Below are positions 1-8,594 of a DNA stretch of 64,000 nucleotides, in pieces. The notes under the pieces were generated by a model. It was not told the origin of the DNA. It made no database searches and saw nothing but the letters and a program-made list of their open reading frames with translations. Origin of the DNA: Aeriscardovia sp. (GTDB taxonomy: Bacteria; Actinomycetota; Actinomycetes; Actinomycetales; Bifidobacteriaceae). The translations under genes were made by a program, and so were the position numbers. Where the stretch lies: contig JAGBQH010000007.1 in the NCBI GenBank assembly GCA_017632945.1, positions 1 to 64,000 on the forward strand. Reading direction: 5' to 3'. Positions within the stretch are counted from its first letter, which is position 1. Every line of letters starts with the position of its first letter.

Positions 1-186
1 ATTTGCATGCCGGAGGGCTGATGCACGATCAACGCTTTTGAGTTCTCAACCTGCTAACTGTGCGGAGGCGTCCTCCGCAAGTGACTTATAGATGATAAGC
101 AGTGGGGGGAAGGGGAAACAAATGTCGGCGTGTCGGAAATTAAGTATCATTTACGGTTTTTTAAAGCCTTTGCTTAATCTTTATAC
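1..186. other. Intergenic leader region with hairpin
   Basis: No gene is visible. The stretch TTGAG-TT-CTCAA lies near 38-50. A perfect 8-bp hairpin (TGCGGAGG, loop CGT, CCTCCGCA) lies at 61-79. Motifs like TTGAGTTCTCAA are common near actinobacterial rRNA operons, so this could flank an RNA gene outside the window. That is only a weak inference. Confidence 0.3.
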
Positions 187-606
187 GTGTTTAAAAAAGA
201 GGGAAAAAAGGATCGGAAAAATATAGCCGTCGTTTCTACGCTTTCTAACTCAAAAAGCGCAGGAATCGCACTCATCGATCCCGGTCCCATAAAGGAACAG
301 CTCAAGAAAATTAACTCTCTTATAGATAAAAAGAGGGAGAGTCTGCAAAGAAAGGAAAAGGATATGGCATCTGAAGACAAGACTCCTGTTTCATCAAAAT
401 TCTTAATAGCTTTTTTTGCTTTTTTAGGGGGGGAAATATTTAAATTCCTTTGGAAAAGGTTTAATCACAAGAAAACAGTACCCGACGTAGCATCAAAAAA
501 TGTTTCTTTTGGCCATATCGTTTTCTACTCCCTGCTCTCCTCTCTCGTTTCTACCCTTTTTTCCTTCTTCGGCTACAAGATCTTTGGTAAAAAAAAGAAA
601 AAATAA
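187..606 (+). CDS. DUF4235-type membrane protein
   Basis: A small membrane protein of unknown role (139 aa from the GTG at 187). Residues about 37-60 are charged and helical. The rest resembles the actinobacterial DUF4235 family: a first hydrophobic segment (FLIAFFAFLGGEIFKFLWKR), a basic linker, then a second (IVFYSLLSSLVSTLFSFFGY) with a lysine-rich tail. The start is uncertain. An ATG at 364 has an AGGAAAAGG ribosome site and would leave only the DUF4235 core (80 aa). The gene is convergent with rplA across a shared terminator. The family call rests on remembered pattern similarity, not a search. Confidence 0.6.
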   Translation: MFKKEGKKDRKNIAVVSTLSNSKSAGIALIDPGPIKEQLKKINSLIDKKRESLQRKEKDMASEDKTPVSSKFLIAFFAFLGGEIFKFLWKRFNHKKTVPDVASKNVSFGHIVFYSLLSSLVSTLFSFFGYKIFGKKKKK

Positions 607-615
607 GACGAATAA

Positions 616-652
616 AAAAATCCCCGGCACTAAACCGGGGCTTTTTTATTTT
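616..652. terminator. Bidirectional terminator between DUF4235 gene and rplA
   Basis: The stem CCCCGG/CCGGGG (622-627 with 635-640) is followed by CTTTTTTATTTTT on the plus strand. It is preceded by seven A residues, which give a U-run on the minus strand. It can therefore end both convergent transcripts. Confidence 0.85.
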
Positions 653-656
653 TGAT

Positions 657-1343
657 TTAAAGAGTGTTTAGATCCACGGAGATGCCAGGGCTCATAGTGG
701 TGGAGAACGCCATATGAGTTATGTATTTACCCTTCACAGTAGAAGGACGCAAGTGATTTATCTCAGTAGCTACAGCTTTGTAGTTGTCCAAAAGATCGTC
801 GGCAGAGAAGCTCTTTTTGCCTATTAGGCAGCAAAGATTGCCGTCTTTATCCACTCGGAAGGCAATTTTTCCACCCTTTATTTCCTTTACGGCTTTTGCG
901 GTATCGGTGGTTACAGTTCCAGTCCTAGGATTTGGCATCAGCCCCCTAGGTCCGAGAATTCTTCCCAGTCTTCCAACCTTACCCATAAGTTCAGGAGTGG
1001 CGATGGCTACATCGAAATCAATGTTTCCTTTGGAGACTGACTCTACCAAGTCGTCATCGCCTACTATATCGGCTCCGGCCTGCCTGGCCGCCTCTGCTTG
1101 AGGTCCCTTGGCAAAGACCGCCACCCTTACAGTCTTTCCGGTTCCATGAGGCAAAGTAACAGTTCCTCTTATCAGCTGATCGGCCTTTCGCGGGTCAACC
1201 GACAGCTTCCAGTCAGCCTCTACGGACTCGTCAAACTTTCTATCTGGCAGACTCTTCAGTACTTCCAGAGCAGTTTTAGGAGAATAGGCGACAGACCTGT
1301 CGATCCTTTCTTCCTCCTGGCGATATGTTTTAGAACGCTTCAT
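657..1343 (-). CDS. rplA: 50S ribosomal protein L1
   Basis: L1 binds 23S rRNA in the mobile L1 stalk of the large subunit and acts in E-site tRNA release. In many bacteria it also represses its own operon by binding the mRNA. At 228 aa it has the usual length. The family signature GRILGPRGLMPNPRTGTVT is present at about residues 127-145, followed by the lysine-rich RNA-binding part. It is the last gene of nusG-rplK-rplA, 24 bp after rplK, and ends at the shared terminator. Confidence 0.97.
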   Translation of the reverse strand: MKRSKTYRQEEERIDRSVAYSPKTALEVLKSLPDRKFDESVEADWKLSVDPRKADQLIRGTVTLPHGTGKTVRVAVFAKGPQAEAARQAGADIVGDDDLVESVSKGNIDFDVAIATPELMGKVGRLGRILGPRGLMPNPRTGTVTTDTAKAVKEIKGGKIAFRVDKDGNLCCLIGKKSFSADDLLDNYKAVATEINHLRPSTVKGKYITHMAFSTTMSPGISVDLNTL

Positions 1344-1367
1344 TTGTGTTTTCTCTCTTTAAGCCGA

Positions 1368-1799
1368 TTACTCTGTTACGTTTATTCCCATGGATCTTGC
1401 CGTGCCCGCTATTATCTTGGCTCCCGATTCCACATCCTTTGCGGAAAGATCGGCAAGCTTGTCGGCGGCTATCTTCTTGCACTGATCCCATGTCACAGAT
1501 CCCACTTTATTAGTCAGGGGATTATTAGAACCCTTCTTAATTCCGGCTGCCTGCTTCAAAAGATCGGAAGCCGGGGGAGTCTTGAGCACAAATGTAAAGC
1601 TGTGATCTTCGTAGACAGTGATTTCTACAGGTATTACCTGCCCCATTTTGTCTTTGGTGGCCTCATTATAGGCCTGGGTGAACTGCATTATGTTCACACC
1701 GTGCGAACCCAAAGCCGGACCTATAGGAGGAGCCGGGTTAGCTTTACCCGCAGGTATTTGAAGCTTTATGAGAGCAGCAACTTTTTTCTTGCCTGCCAT
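1368..1799 (-). CDS. rplK: 50S ribosomal protein L11
   Basis: L11 forms part of the GTPase-associated centre of the large subunit and is needed for RelA-type sensing in other bacteria. The protein has the family pattern: [21 protein letters not shown] at the N-terminus, then the C-terminal rRNA-binding domain ending in [10 protein letters not shown]. The ATG at 1799 (MAGKKK) is chosen because it matches family N-termini. An in-frame GTG at 1808 would add three residues. It sits between nusG and rplA in the conserved order. Confidence 0.96.
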   Translation of the reverse strand: MAGKKKVAALIKLQIPAGKANPAPPIGPALGSHGVNIMQFTQAYNEATKDKMGQVIPVEITVYEDHSFTFVLKTPPASDLLKQAAGIKKGSNNPLTNKVGSVTWDQCKKIAADKLADLSAKDVESGAKIIAGTARSMGINVTE

Positions 1800-1855
1800 T
1801 TTTCTCACTTTCTTATCGGTTTAGCGATGCCAAAGCATCTCCCGTCAAGGCCGGT

Positions 1856-2596
1856 TCAGGCCTCTTCTATTTTTTGGACCTGATCAAAGCCCAGATCTAT
1901 CGGCGTATCTCTGCCAAAAGCTGAGATTATGACCTTAAGCTTTTGAATCTCAGGGTATACCTCAGAGATAACGCCGTGAAATCCTGCAAATGCATCGGTA
2001 ATTATATTAACATTCTCCCCGACCTTGTACTTGACTTCCATGACCTTGTCGGGGGAATTTAGTTTCGCAGCTTTTATTGCTTCACGCCTGATGTAGGAAG
2101 TCATCATATCCATAACTTCCTTCTTAGTCAGCGCTACAGGCTGCTGGTTTACCCCAGCAAAACTTGTCACGCCTTCTGTTTCCTGGACAAATTTAAAAAT
2201 GCGCTTATCTTTATCAGGGTTTATGCATATGAGAACATATCCGGGAATTCTCACTCTTCCCTCTATATTCTTCTTGCCTTTTTCGGTATGCTGCTCCACA
2301 TCTTCCAAAGGAACTTCTACATCCCTTATATATTCGGAAGGATCGAAATTGTCTTCACGGTAATTTCTCGTCCTGCCTTCTATATTGTGTTTTACCCGTT
2401 TTTCATAACCGGAATAGGTGTTGAGGGCATACCATTTGCATCCCTGTTCCGCATTGTCATCAAAAGTTTTTTCAAACTCTTCTACGGCCTTATCTGCAAT
2501 TCTTTTGGCGATTTCTTCTGCGCTTTCGGCGCTCTCGCCTAAAGAAGTCTCCTCGTCCCTTATTTTTTCGGCCTCATCTTTTGACTCTTCATCCAT
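1856..2596 (-). CDS. nusG: Transcription termination/antitermination factor NusG
   Basis: NusG binds RNA polymerase, supports processive elongation and links it to Rho or the ribosome. The 246-aa protein has an acidic N-terminal extension (about residues 1-50), typical of actinobacterial NusG. An NGN domain follows, starting at WYALNTYSGYEKRV, and then a C-terminal KOW domain (VGENVNIITDAFAGFHGVI). It lies 31 bp after secE and upstream of rplK, the conserved secE-nusG-rplKA order. Confidence 0.96.
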   Translation of the reverse strand: MDEESKDEAEKIRDEETSLGESAESAEEIAKRIADKAVEEFEKTFDDNAEQGCKWYALNTYSGYEKRVKHNIEGRTRNYREDNFDPSEYIRDVEVPLEDVEQHTEKGKKNIEGRVRIPGYVLICINPDKDKRIFKFVQETEGVTSFAGVNQQPVALTKKEVMDMMTSYIRREAIKAAKLNSPDKVMEVKYKVGENVNIITDAFAGFHGVISEVYPEIQKLKVIISAFGRDTPIDLGFDQVQKIEEA

Positions 2597-2627
2597 GCTT
2601 TCTCCCTTTCAAATCTTTACTTCGGGC

Positions 2628-2855
2628 CTATCCAAACACCAGGAAAACTAATTTGCCTAGCCCAAAGTCCAAGGCAGTTATAGCTACCATAAGCAAAACT
2701 ACAAAAATCAAAACGGCTATAAACCAATAAAACAGACTTTTTCGGGTGGGAGTAAGAACTTTTCTAAGCTCGGCTATTATCTGCCGAATGAACAATCCTA
2801 TGGCTGCAAAAATATTAATTTTAGATTTTTTCGCCTCTTTTGCCTTGTCAGCCAT
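2628..2855 (-). CDS. secE: Preprotein translocase subunit SecE
   Basis: SecE is the small clamp subunit of the SecYEG channel. The protein is about 75 aa, with a short basic N-terminus and the conserved amphipathic stretch (FIRQIIAELRKVLTPTRK). One transmembrane helix follows (FYWFIAVLIFVVLLMVAITAL). The ATG at 2855 (MADKAKEAKK) is preferred over the GTG at 2873, because that GTG is part of the GTGAGG ribosome site. It lies directly downstream of tRNA-Trp, a common arrangement. Confidence 0.93.
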   Translation of the reverse strand: MADKAKEAKKSKINIFAAIGLFIRQIIAELRKVLTPTRKSLFYWFIAVLIFVVLLMVAITALDFGLGKLVFLVFG

Positions 2856-2887
2856 ATTAGATTGATTCCTCACTTGATTTTACTAAG

Positions 2888-2960
2888 TAGGGAAGGCGGG
2901 ACTCGAACCCACAACCTACGGTTTTGGAGACCGTTGCGCTACCAGTTGTGCCACTTCCCT
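2888..2960 (-). tRNA. tRNA-Trp (CCA anticodon)
   Basis: On the minus strand a full cloverleaf can be folded. The acceptor is AGGGAAG/CTTCCCT, and the anticodon stem ACGGT/ACCGT has loop CTCCAAA (anticodon CCA). The T-arm contains GGTTCGAGTCC, and the discriminator is A. The 3' CCA is not encoded. It is upstream of secE and probably co-transcribed with it. Confidence 0.96.
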
Positions 2961-2982
2961 ATGTGTCACAGACACGTCAAAG

Positions 2983-3011
2983 ATCTTACTTTAAATCTTC
3001 GTCTTAGTCTA
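2983..3011 (-). promoter_or_regulatory. Putative promoter of tRNA-Trp-secE-nusG-rplKA
   Basis: On the minus strand TAGACT and TAAGAT are separated by 17 bp, each matching 4 of 6 sigma-70 consensus bases. They start at the obgE stop codon and end about 22 bp before the tRNA. The placement is good but the hexamers are only fair. Confidence 0.4.
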
Positions 3012-4448
3012 CCTTTTGCGCTCTCGACGCCTTTGGGTATTAGTCCGCCGGGTCCTTGAAAGACTCTCCAGCCTTTCATCGCTTCCTCGAGCAGAAGAGG
3101 GGGAAGCTCCCATGTGCCCCCGGCCTGCAAGCAGAGACGGGTTCCAGTTGAAGATTACAGCTTCATCAGGCTTTCCAAGGCGCACTTCTTCTCCGGGTTT
3201 TATACCGGCTTTGACTAAGAGGTCTTCTACCCCTAATGCAGCCAACCTGTCGGAAAGGTAGCCTATGGCCTCATCATTAGAAAAGTCGGTCTGTTCGATG
3301 AAGGTGCGTATTATATTTCCATCTACTCCGTACCAAATCTGTCCCTGGGAGTCAGACTCAATTTTTACCGAAAAGTCCCTAGAATCTCTCTTCTTCAAGG
3401 GGTTTAGGACGGGAGTTTCAGGAGATGGCTGCATCTCTTCTTCTCTGGATTTTTCCACAAGATTTAAGAGATCGAACTTAAGATCTTTTATCCCTTCATG
3501 TGTAGATGCTGACACCCCTATGGTTAGCTCGCCTTCAAATTCACTTCTAAATCTTTCCAGCTCTTCTTTTCCATAGAGGTCTGCCTTGCTTAACACTATA
3601 ATTCTTGGCCGATCTGAAAATGGCTTAGCGTTCTCCAGAAGGCGCCCAGCGTAACTTTTAAGCTCCCCCACAAGGCTTTTGTAGGTGGAAAGAGGATCTT
3701 GCTGCGTGGGATCTATTACAAAGGCCAATACGGGGATTCTTTCGATGTGCCGCAAAAATTCAAGGCCAAGGCCCTTTCCAGAAGCCGCCCCCTCTATCAG
3801 TCCCGGGACATCCTCTAAGGTAAAGGAAGTTTCTCCGGCTTTCACGGCTCCAAGATTGGGAGAGAGGGTTGTAAAAGCCCAGTCTCCGACTTGGGGCCTG
3901 GCATTGGAGAGGGCTGCCAGAAGGCTGGACTTGCCGGCGTTTGGAAAGCCTATAAGGGCACACGAAGCGCTGAGTTTCAACTCCAGAGTTATTTGTTTCT
4001 CTTCACCCTTTGTGCCCTTCAAGGCAAATCCGGGGGCCCGCCTGGAGGGAGTGGAGAGGGCAAAATTGCCCTTTCCTCCTCTCCCACCTTTTGCGACCAC
4101 AACCTGCTGCCCGGGGGAAGCCAGATCCGCCAGTACTTCTCCCGTCGAACTGTCTTCAACTACGGTGCCCACCGGAACGCTTAGAACAAAGTCCTGCCCG
4201 TCAGAGCCGCTGTGCATGGAGCCTTTGCCGCATTCTCCGGTTTTGGCCTTAGCCCAAAACCCGGGTTTTATGGAAGAGAGGTCCGCCAGGTTTTCTACAC
4301 ACCTTATTACGACAGAACCGCCGTCCCCCCCGTTTCCTCCGGAGGCTCCCGCAAAAGGTTTTCCCTTCATGCGGCGGACGGCGGTCTCTCCATTTCCACC
4401 ATCTCCCGCGCTACAGCGCAGGGAAACTTTATCTACAAGTCCTGTCAA
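3009..4448 (-). CDS. obgE: GTPase Obg/CgtA
   Basis: Obg is an essential ribosome-associated GTPase involved in 50S maturation and stress signalling. The 479-aa protein has the glycine-rich Obg fold (about residues 2-158). The G domain has P-loop GFPNAGKSS at 167-175, DVPG at 213-216 and an LSKADL specificity motif. A C-terminal OCT domain is followed by an Arg-rich tail. This three-domain form is usual for actinobacteria. The start is 6 bp after rpmA, so rplU-rpmA-obgE is probably one operon. Confidence 0.96.
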   Translation of the reverse strand: MTGLVDKVSLRCSAGDGGNGETAVRRMKGKPFAGASGGNGGDGGSVVIRCVENLADLSSIKPGFWAKAKTGECGKGSMHSGSDGQDFVLSVPVGTVVEDSSTGEVLADLASPGQQVVVAKGGRGGKGNFALSTPSRRAPGFALKGTKGEEKQITLELKLSASCALIGFPNAGKSSLLAALSNARPQVGDWAFTTLSPNLGAVKAGETSFTLEDVPGLIEGAASGKGLGLEFLRHIERIPVLAFVIDPTQQDPLSTYKSLVGELKSYAGRLLENAKPFSDRPRIIVLSKADLYGKEELERFRSEFEGELTIGVSASTHEGIKDLKFDLLNLVEKSREEEMQPSPETPVLNPLKKRDSRDFSVKIESDSQGQIWYGVDGNIIRTFIEQTDFSNDEAIGYLSDRLAALGVEDLLVKAGIKPGEEVRLGKPDEAVIFNWNPSLLAGRGHMGASPSSARGSDERLESLSRTRRTNTQRRRERKR

Positions 4449-4454
4449 AGCCCT

Positions 4455-4715
4455 TTATGCCAGCTCTTTTTGGGTAACGTCAATTACTCTTCTTTGCCTG
4501 CGGGTGCCGAACCTTACGATTCCGGCCTGCAGGGCGTAAAGGGTGTCATCTTTTCCGCGACCCACGTTAAGGCCTGGATAGAACTTGGTGCCCCTCTGGC
4601 GAATGAGAATTTCTCCTGCCTGCACGCTCTGTCCGCCAAACCTTTTTACTCCTAAGTATTGGGCCAGTGAATCGCGGCCGTTACGGGAACTGGAGGCTCC
4701 TTTTTTGTGTGCCAT
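4455..4715 (-). CDS. rpmA: 50S ribosomal protein L27
   Basis: L27 reaches toward the peptidyl transferase centre. At 86 aa it has the usual length and begins [16 protein letters not shown], followed by the conserved LGVKRFGGQ and [16 protein letters not shown] blocks. There is no Firmicute-type N-terminal cleavage extension. It is 12 bp downstream of rplU. Confidence 0.97.
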   Translation of the reverse strand: MAHKKGASSSRNGRDSLAQYLGVKRFGGQSVQAGEILIRQRGTKFYPGLNVGRGKDDTLYALQAGIVRFGTRRQRRVIDVTQKELA

Positions 4716-4727
4716 TAAATCCTCCTC

Positions 4728-5021
4728 TTACTCGATGCTGGTAATCTTCACAACTGAAAGCTTCTGGCGGTGCCCCTGCCTGCGAGCGCCCCCGGTTTTG
4801 TTGTGAAACTTTTGAATCACTATCTTCTCGCCCAGTTTGTCATCCTGGAGCACTTCGCCCTTTGCGGAACCGGAGGTGGAAACGGCCTTGGAGTCGTCGA
4901 CTTTCAGGACCACGGGGAATTGCACTTCCTCGCCCTGCTTTTCGCCAAGCCTGTTGACGGTTATCACACTTCCGACGCTCACCTTTTCCTGGTGTCCGCC
5001 GGCCTTGACTATTGCGTACAT
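4728..5021 (-). CDS. rplU: 50S ribosomal protein L21
   Basis: L21 is a large-subunit protein that binds 23S rRNA. The 97-aa product starts [17 protein letters not shown] and carries the family C-terminal pattern [18 protein letters not shown]. The 59-bp gap before it contains a perfect 10-bp palindrome TCTCGCGAGA (5043-5052) and a TAGAAT hexamer, so a separate promoter or leader element is possible. Confidence 0.96.
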   Translation of the reverse strand: MYAIVKAGGHQEKVSVGSVITVNRLGEKQGEEVQFPVVLKVDDSKAVSTSGSAKGEVLQDDKLGEKIVIQKFHNKTGGARRQGHRQKLSVVKITSIE

Positions 5022-5080
5022 AAAAAAACCTTACTGTGTTCTTCTCGCGAGAGAACTTGAATTAAACGTACTAATGTATT

Positions 5081-6565
5081 CTACACTTGAGGCTCTGGCC
5101 GCTCTTGCGTGTCAGCTGCTTTAACAGGTTCACGAGAAATTATAAGGCCCCTGCCATGACAGTTTTCGCACTCATGGGAAAAAGATTCCACCAGCCCCTG
5201 GCCCAACTTTTTGCGAGTTATTTCAACCAGCCCAAGGCTGCTCATCCCCTCTATGGCATGCTTGCTTCTGTCGCCTTCCATGGATTTTTGGAGGGTAGAG
5301 AGGACTAACTGCTTATCAGATTCTAACTGCATATTGATAAAGTCGACTATAACCATGCCGCCAATATCGCGGAGCCGCAGCTGCCTTCCTATTTCTTTTG
5401 CGGCCTCAATATTGCACTGAGTGGCCGTATTTTCCATTTCCGCGCTGCGCGCTGAGAATTTTGCGCTGTTCACGTCTATCGCGGTCAAAGCTTCCGTCTT
5501 GTCTATTACCAGAGTTCCCCCGTTTGGCAGTTCCACAATTCTTTCAAGCCCCAGATTTAGCTGGTTTTCAATGCCATAGTGATCGAATATATCCTCTTTT
5601 TCGAGTGCAGGATCCCATCTTTGCACCTTAGCCAGCAGTTCCGGATTTGTTTCCCCCACATAGCTTCTGACTTTTTCAAAGTCGCGCCCTTGAACTTGGA
5701 GGGCTGTAAATGAATCGTTAAAAACATCCCGGGTGAGCTTTAAAGCCAGATCGGAATCGCTTTTCAAAAGTGCAGGATAGCGTCCGGTGGTGGCGAACCT
5801 TGCATATTGCATTTCAATTTCCTGCCAACGCTTCTTTAACGCCTCGTAGTCGCTTTCAAGAGATTCTTCAGAGCAGCCGGCTGCTGCAGTGCGGGCTATG
5901 GCCCCCTCCCCTTGCGGGAGAATTTCTCTGAGCATTTTGCGTAGGCGCGCCCTTTCCCTTCCTTCCAGCTTGGAAGAAGCTCCAACGACATTGGCGAAAG
6001 GCATAAAGACCAAAAATCTTCCAGAAAGGGAAATCTTAGAGGAAAGATCAGGCCCTTTATGCCCTCTCGGATCTTTTGTGACCTGTACTAGAACGGGGTC
6101 TCCATAGCGGAGCCTCTGACCGTTCCTATTGTTTGGTGAAGGAAGTTTTAAAATTCCCGCCTTTTCTTCCCCTATGTCCACAAAGGCCGATCCGATTCCC
6201 GGAAGGACGCCACAGATCTTGCCGGCATAGATATTGCCCACGGAAGTATCGGTGATTCCGGATGCATAGTGCTCCACGAGGATTCCGTCTTCCAATACGG
6301 AAGCCTGCACATGCCCCCCTCTAGACTTTATGAGGAGCTTTTTATCCTTTTTTAAAGTTCTGGGAGCGCACGAAGTCGAAATAGGGCGGGGAGGTTCGGG
6401 CAAGGGCGGATTTGGCATCCCGTTTTCAGTTTCCTCTTGGTCAAAAGATGAAAAATTGCGAGACGCTACAAACACCCGAACTTCCCCGACTTTACTTAAA
6501 ATTCCCCTTCTTTTTTGAAGCTTTGAAGTTATTTTTCTCTTCTGTGCGCTGCCAAAAAGCTGCAT
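5081..6565 (-). CDS. rne: Ribonuclease E/G family endoribonuclease
   Basis: This enzyme cleaves single-stranded RNA in rRNA maturation and mRNA decay. The 494-aa protein has an N-terminal extension, an S1-like RNA-binding region (GNIYAGKICGVLPGIGSAFVDIGEEKAGIL) and the DNase I-like catalytic core. The two metal-binding aspartates lie in DKTEALTAIDVNSA and GGMVIVDFINM. The zinc-link cysteines are in CENCHGRG near the C-terminus. It lacks the long disordered N- and C-terminal parts usual in large actinobacterial RNase E, so it is nearer RNase G in size. The start has a GGAAGGATAGA ribosome site. It precedes rplU, as in many actinobacteria. Confidence 0.93.
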   Translation of the reverse strand: MQLFGSAQKRKITSKLQKRRGILSKVGEVRVFVASRNFSSFDQEETENGMPNPPLPEPPRPISTSCAPRTLKKDKKLLIKSRGGHVQASVLEDGILVEHYASGITDTSVGNIYAGKICGVLPGIGSAFVDIGEEKAGILKLPSPNNRNGQRLRYGDPVLVQVTKDPRGHKGPDLSSKISLSGRFLVFMPFANVVGASSKLEGRERARLRKMLREILPQGEGAIARTAAAGCSEESLESDYEALKKRWQEIEMQYARFATTGRYPALLKSDSDLALKLTRDVFNDSFTALQVQGRDFEKVRSYVGETNPELLAKVQRWDPALEKEDIFDHYGIENQLNLGLERIVELPNGGTLVIDKTEALTAIDVNSAKFSARSAEMENTATQCNIEAAKEIGRQLRLRDIGGMVIVDFINMQLESDKQLVLSTLQKSMEGDRSKHAIEGMSSLGLVEITRKKLGQGLVESFSHECENCHGRGLIISREPVKAADTQERPEPQV

Positions 6566-6600
6566 TCTATCCTTCCATACATTTCCCCGTCAAGAGGCGG

Positions 6601-8352
6601 CTACATCACTTTTGGAGCGCTGACCCCCAAAAGTCCTAAGCCGTTTTCTATTACCTGTTTTACGGCTTCCGTGAGCTTAAGTCTCGCATCTGCCCTCTCA
6701 GGGCTGGGGGCTTTGTCAATTTCCAGCTCTTTTCCGCCCTTTGCTTTTTCCTCTTCACTAAGGTGGGATGGGATTACTCTCTCTACTCCATACCATGCAT
6801 GGAAGCACCCCGCAAGGTCTTCCAGGTAATGAGCTATGCGGTGGGGCTCCCTTAAGTCTCCTGCAGCCTGCACTACGGAAGGGTAAAGAGCCAGCATGGA
6901 TACGAGCCTCTCATCGAGAGGGGTATCCAAAAGCGATAGATCGGCTTTTGAGCCGTCCATGCCCATGTCCTTCGCCATTCCTTCGACGCTGCAGCATCTG
7001 GCGTGGGCGTACTGAACGTAGTAAATGGGATTGTCGTTGCTGTGGGAAGAAAGAAGCGCCAAGTCTATATCTATGCTCTGATTATAGCTGCTTCTCTCTA
7101 GAGCATAGCGGGCCGCATCCACTCCCACGGCATCTACCAAGTCCTCCAAGGTAACTACCGTCCCGGCCCTTTTGCTCATCCTAACGGGCTTTCCGTCTGA
7201 AGAGACGGTGACCATTTGCCCCAAAAGGACCTGAAGGGCCTTCTGGGGCTCGTCCCCATAGGCCGCACACACCGACATAAGCCTGCCTATATAGCCCGAG
7301 TGGTCGGCTCCAAGCATATAGATCGCCACATCGGCGGGATCTTTTTCCCTGTGGCGCTTGTCAAAGTAATAGGCGACGTCGGGAGCAAAATAAGTCAGAT
7401 TCCCGTCAGACTTTATAATCACCCTGTCTTTGTCGTCGCCGTACTTGGTGGAAGCAAACCAGGTAGCGCCGTCCTTTTCGTAGATGTCGCCCTTCTGGCG
7501 CAAAACGTCTATCGCCCTTTGGGTAGAACCGCTGTCATGAAGGCTCTGCTCGTGGAACCAGACGTCAAAATCCGATCCGAAATCGTGAAGGGAGTCCTTG
7601 ATTTCGTCAAACATCATGGGGACGGCCCTTTTCCTAAATTCCTCCAGCTGGCCGCCTTCCCCTTCAACCTTGGGAAGGGAAAGAATGTCGATTCCATCCT
7701 TCTTAGCTTGTTCTATGACTTTGGAAGCGATTTCTCCAATATAAGCTCCCTTGTAGCCATCTTCGGGAGTGGGTTCCCCATTTGCCCAGGCCATAAGAGA
7801 CTTTGCAAACCTGTCTATCTGCTTTCCGTGATCATTGAAGTAGTACTCCCTTACTACCTTCGCCCCATTGGCGGTCAAAATTCTAGAGAGGGAGTCTCCT
7901 ATAGCAGCCCAGCGGGCTCCCCCTATATGTATAGGACCGGTCGGGTTTGCCGAAACATATTCAAGATTTATAGTGATGCCTTTGAGGTGATCGTTTCTAC
8001 CGAACTTCCCCTTCTCGTCAAGGATCCCTTCCACCACCTGGTTAGCGCTCTCAGGGCTAAGGGTGATATTAACAAATCCCTTGCCTGCGACCTGGGCATC
8101 CTCTATTCCTTTGATATTTTTTAGCCTCTCGGCTATGAGGGCTGCCACATCCAGTGCCGGCAGTTTAGCCTTTGACGCCAACTGCATTGCTATAGGAGTA
8201 GCCCAGGTGCCGAAAGCTGAATTTTTCGGTCTTTTTACCGCGATCTTATCTGCTGAAGGAACTTGCGCCGCTTCAAGCTCTCCTAGTTTCCCTTCAGAGG
8301 CAAGCTTTAGGCATATCTCGCGTATTTTTTCCCCTAGTAGCTCAGGACTCAT
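6601..8352 (-). CDS. argS: Arginyl-tRNA synthetase
   Basis: It charges tRNA-Arg with arginine (class I synthetase). The protein is about 583 aa. It has an N-terminal ArgS-specific domain, the HIGH-type motif HIGG in NPTGPIHIGGARWAAIGDS, a KMSK-type motif RMSKR, and the C-terminal DALR anticodon-binding domain. The ATG at 8352 is chosen because the ribosome site GGACGGGGAAG lies just ahead of it. An upstream in-frame TTG at 8373 would place that site inside the gene. Confidence 0.96.
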   Translation of the reverse strand: MSPELLGEKIREICLKLASEGKLGELEAAQVPSADKIAVKRPKNSAFGTWATPIAMQLASKAKLPALDVAALIAERLKNIKGIEDAQVAGKGFVNITLSPESANQVVEGILDEKGKFGRNDHLKGITINLEYVSANPTGPIHIGGARWAAIGDSLSRILTANGAKVVREYYFNDHGKQIDRFAKSLMAWANGEPTPEDGYKGAYIGEIASKVIEQAKKDGIDILSLPKVEGEGGQLEEFRKRAVPMMFDEIKDSLHDFGSDFDVWFHEQSLHDSGSTQRAIDVLRQKGDIYEKDGATWFASTKYGDDKDRVIIKSDGNLTYFAPDVAYYFDKRHREKDPADVAIYMLGADHSGYIGRLMSVCAAYGDEPQKALQVLLGQMVTVSSDGKPVRMSKRAGTVVTLEDLVDAVGVDAARYALERSSYNQSIDIDLALLSSHSNDNPIYYVQYAHARCCSVEGMAKDMGMDGSKADLSLLDTPLDERLVSMLALYPSVVQAAGDLREPHRIAHYLEDLAGCFHAWYGVERVIPSHLSEEEKAKGGKELEIDKAPSPERADARLKLTEAVKQVIENGLGLLGVSAPKVM

Positions 8353-8594
8353 ATTTCTTCCCCGTCCTAACAAACTTCTGCGGCCTTATCCGCAGCTCGT
8401 ACTGTTTACTAATTATAAATTTGCCGGAAAAACTGCTTTTCAATTTTGAAGATTGCATCTAAAAAGAAACATGCGGAAGATAGACTAATACTCTGCCCTA
8501 TAAGGGAGGCAATTTCTAATTTCATACTGTGTAAATTCAATAACAAGCTCTAAAATGAGATAACAGTATTCCAGTCAAATCTGAAAGGAGTGGA

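Noticed and set aside
7216-8124. 302-aa open frame on the plus strand
   Set aside because: Antisense to argS, which is certain.
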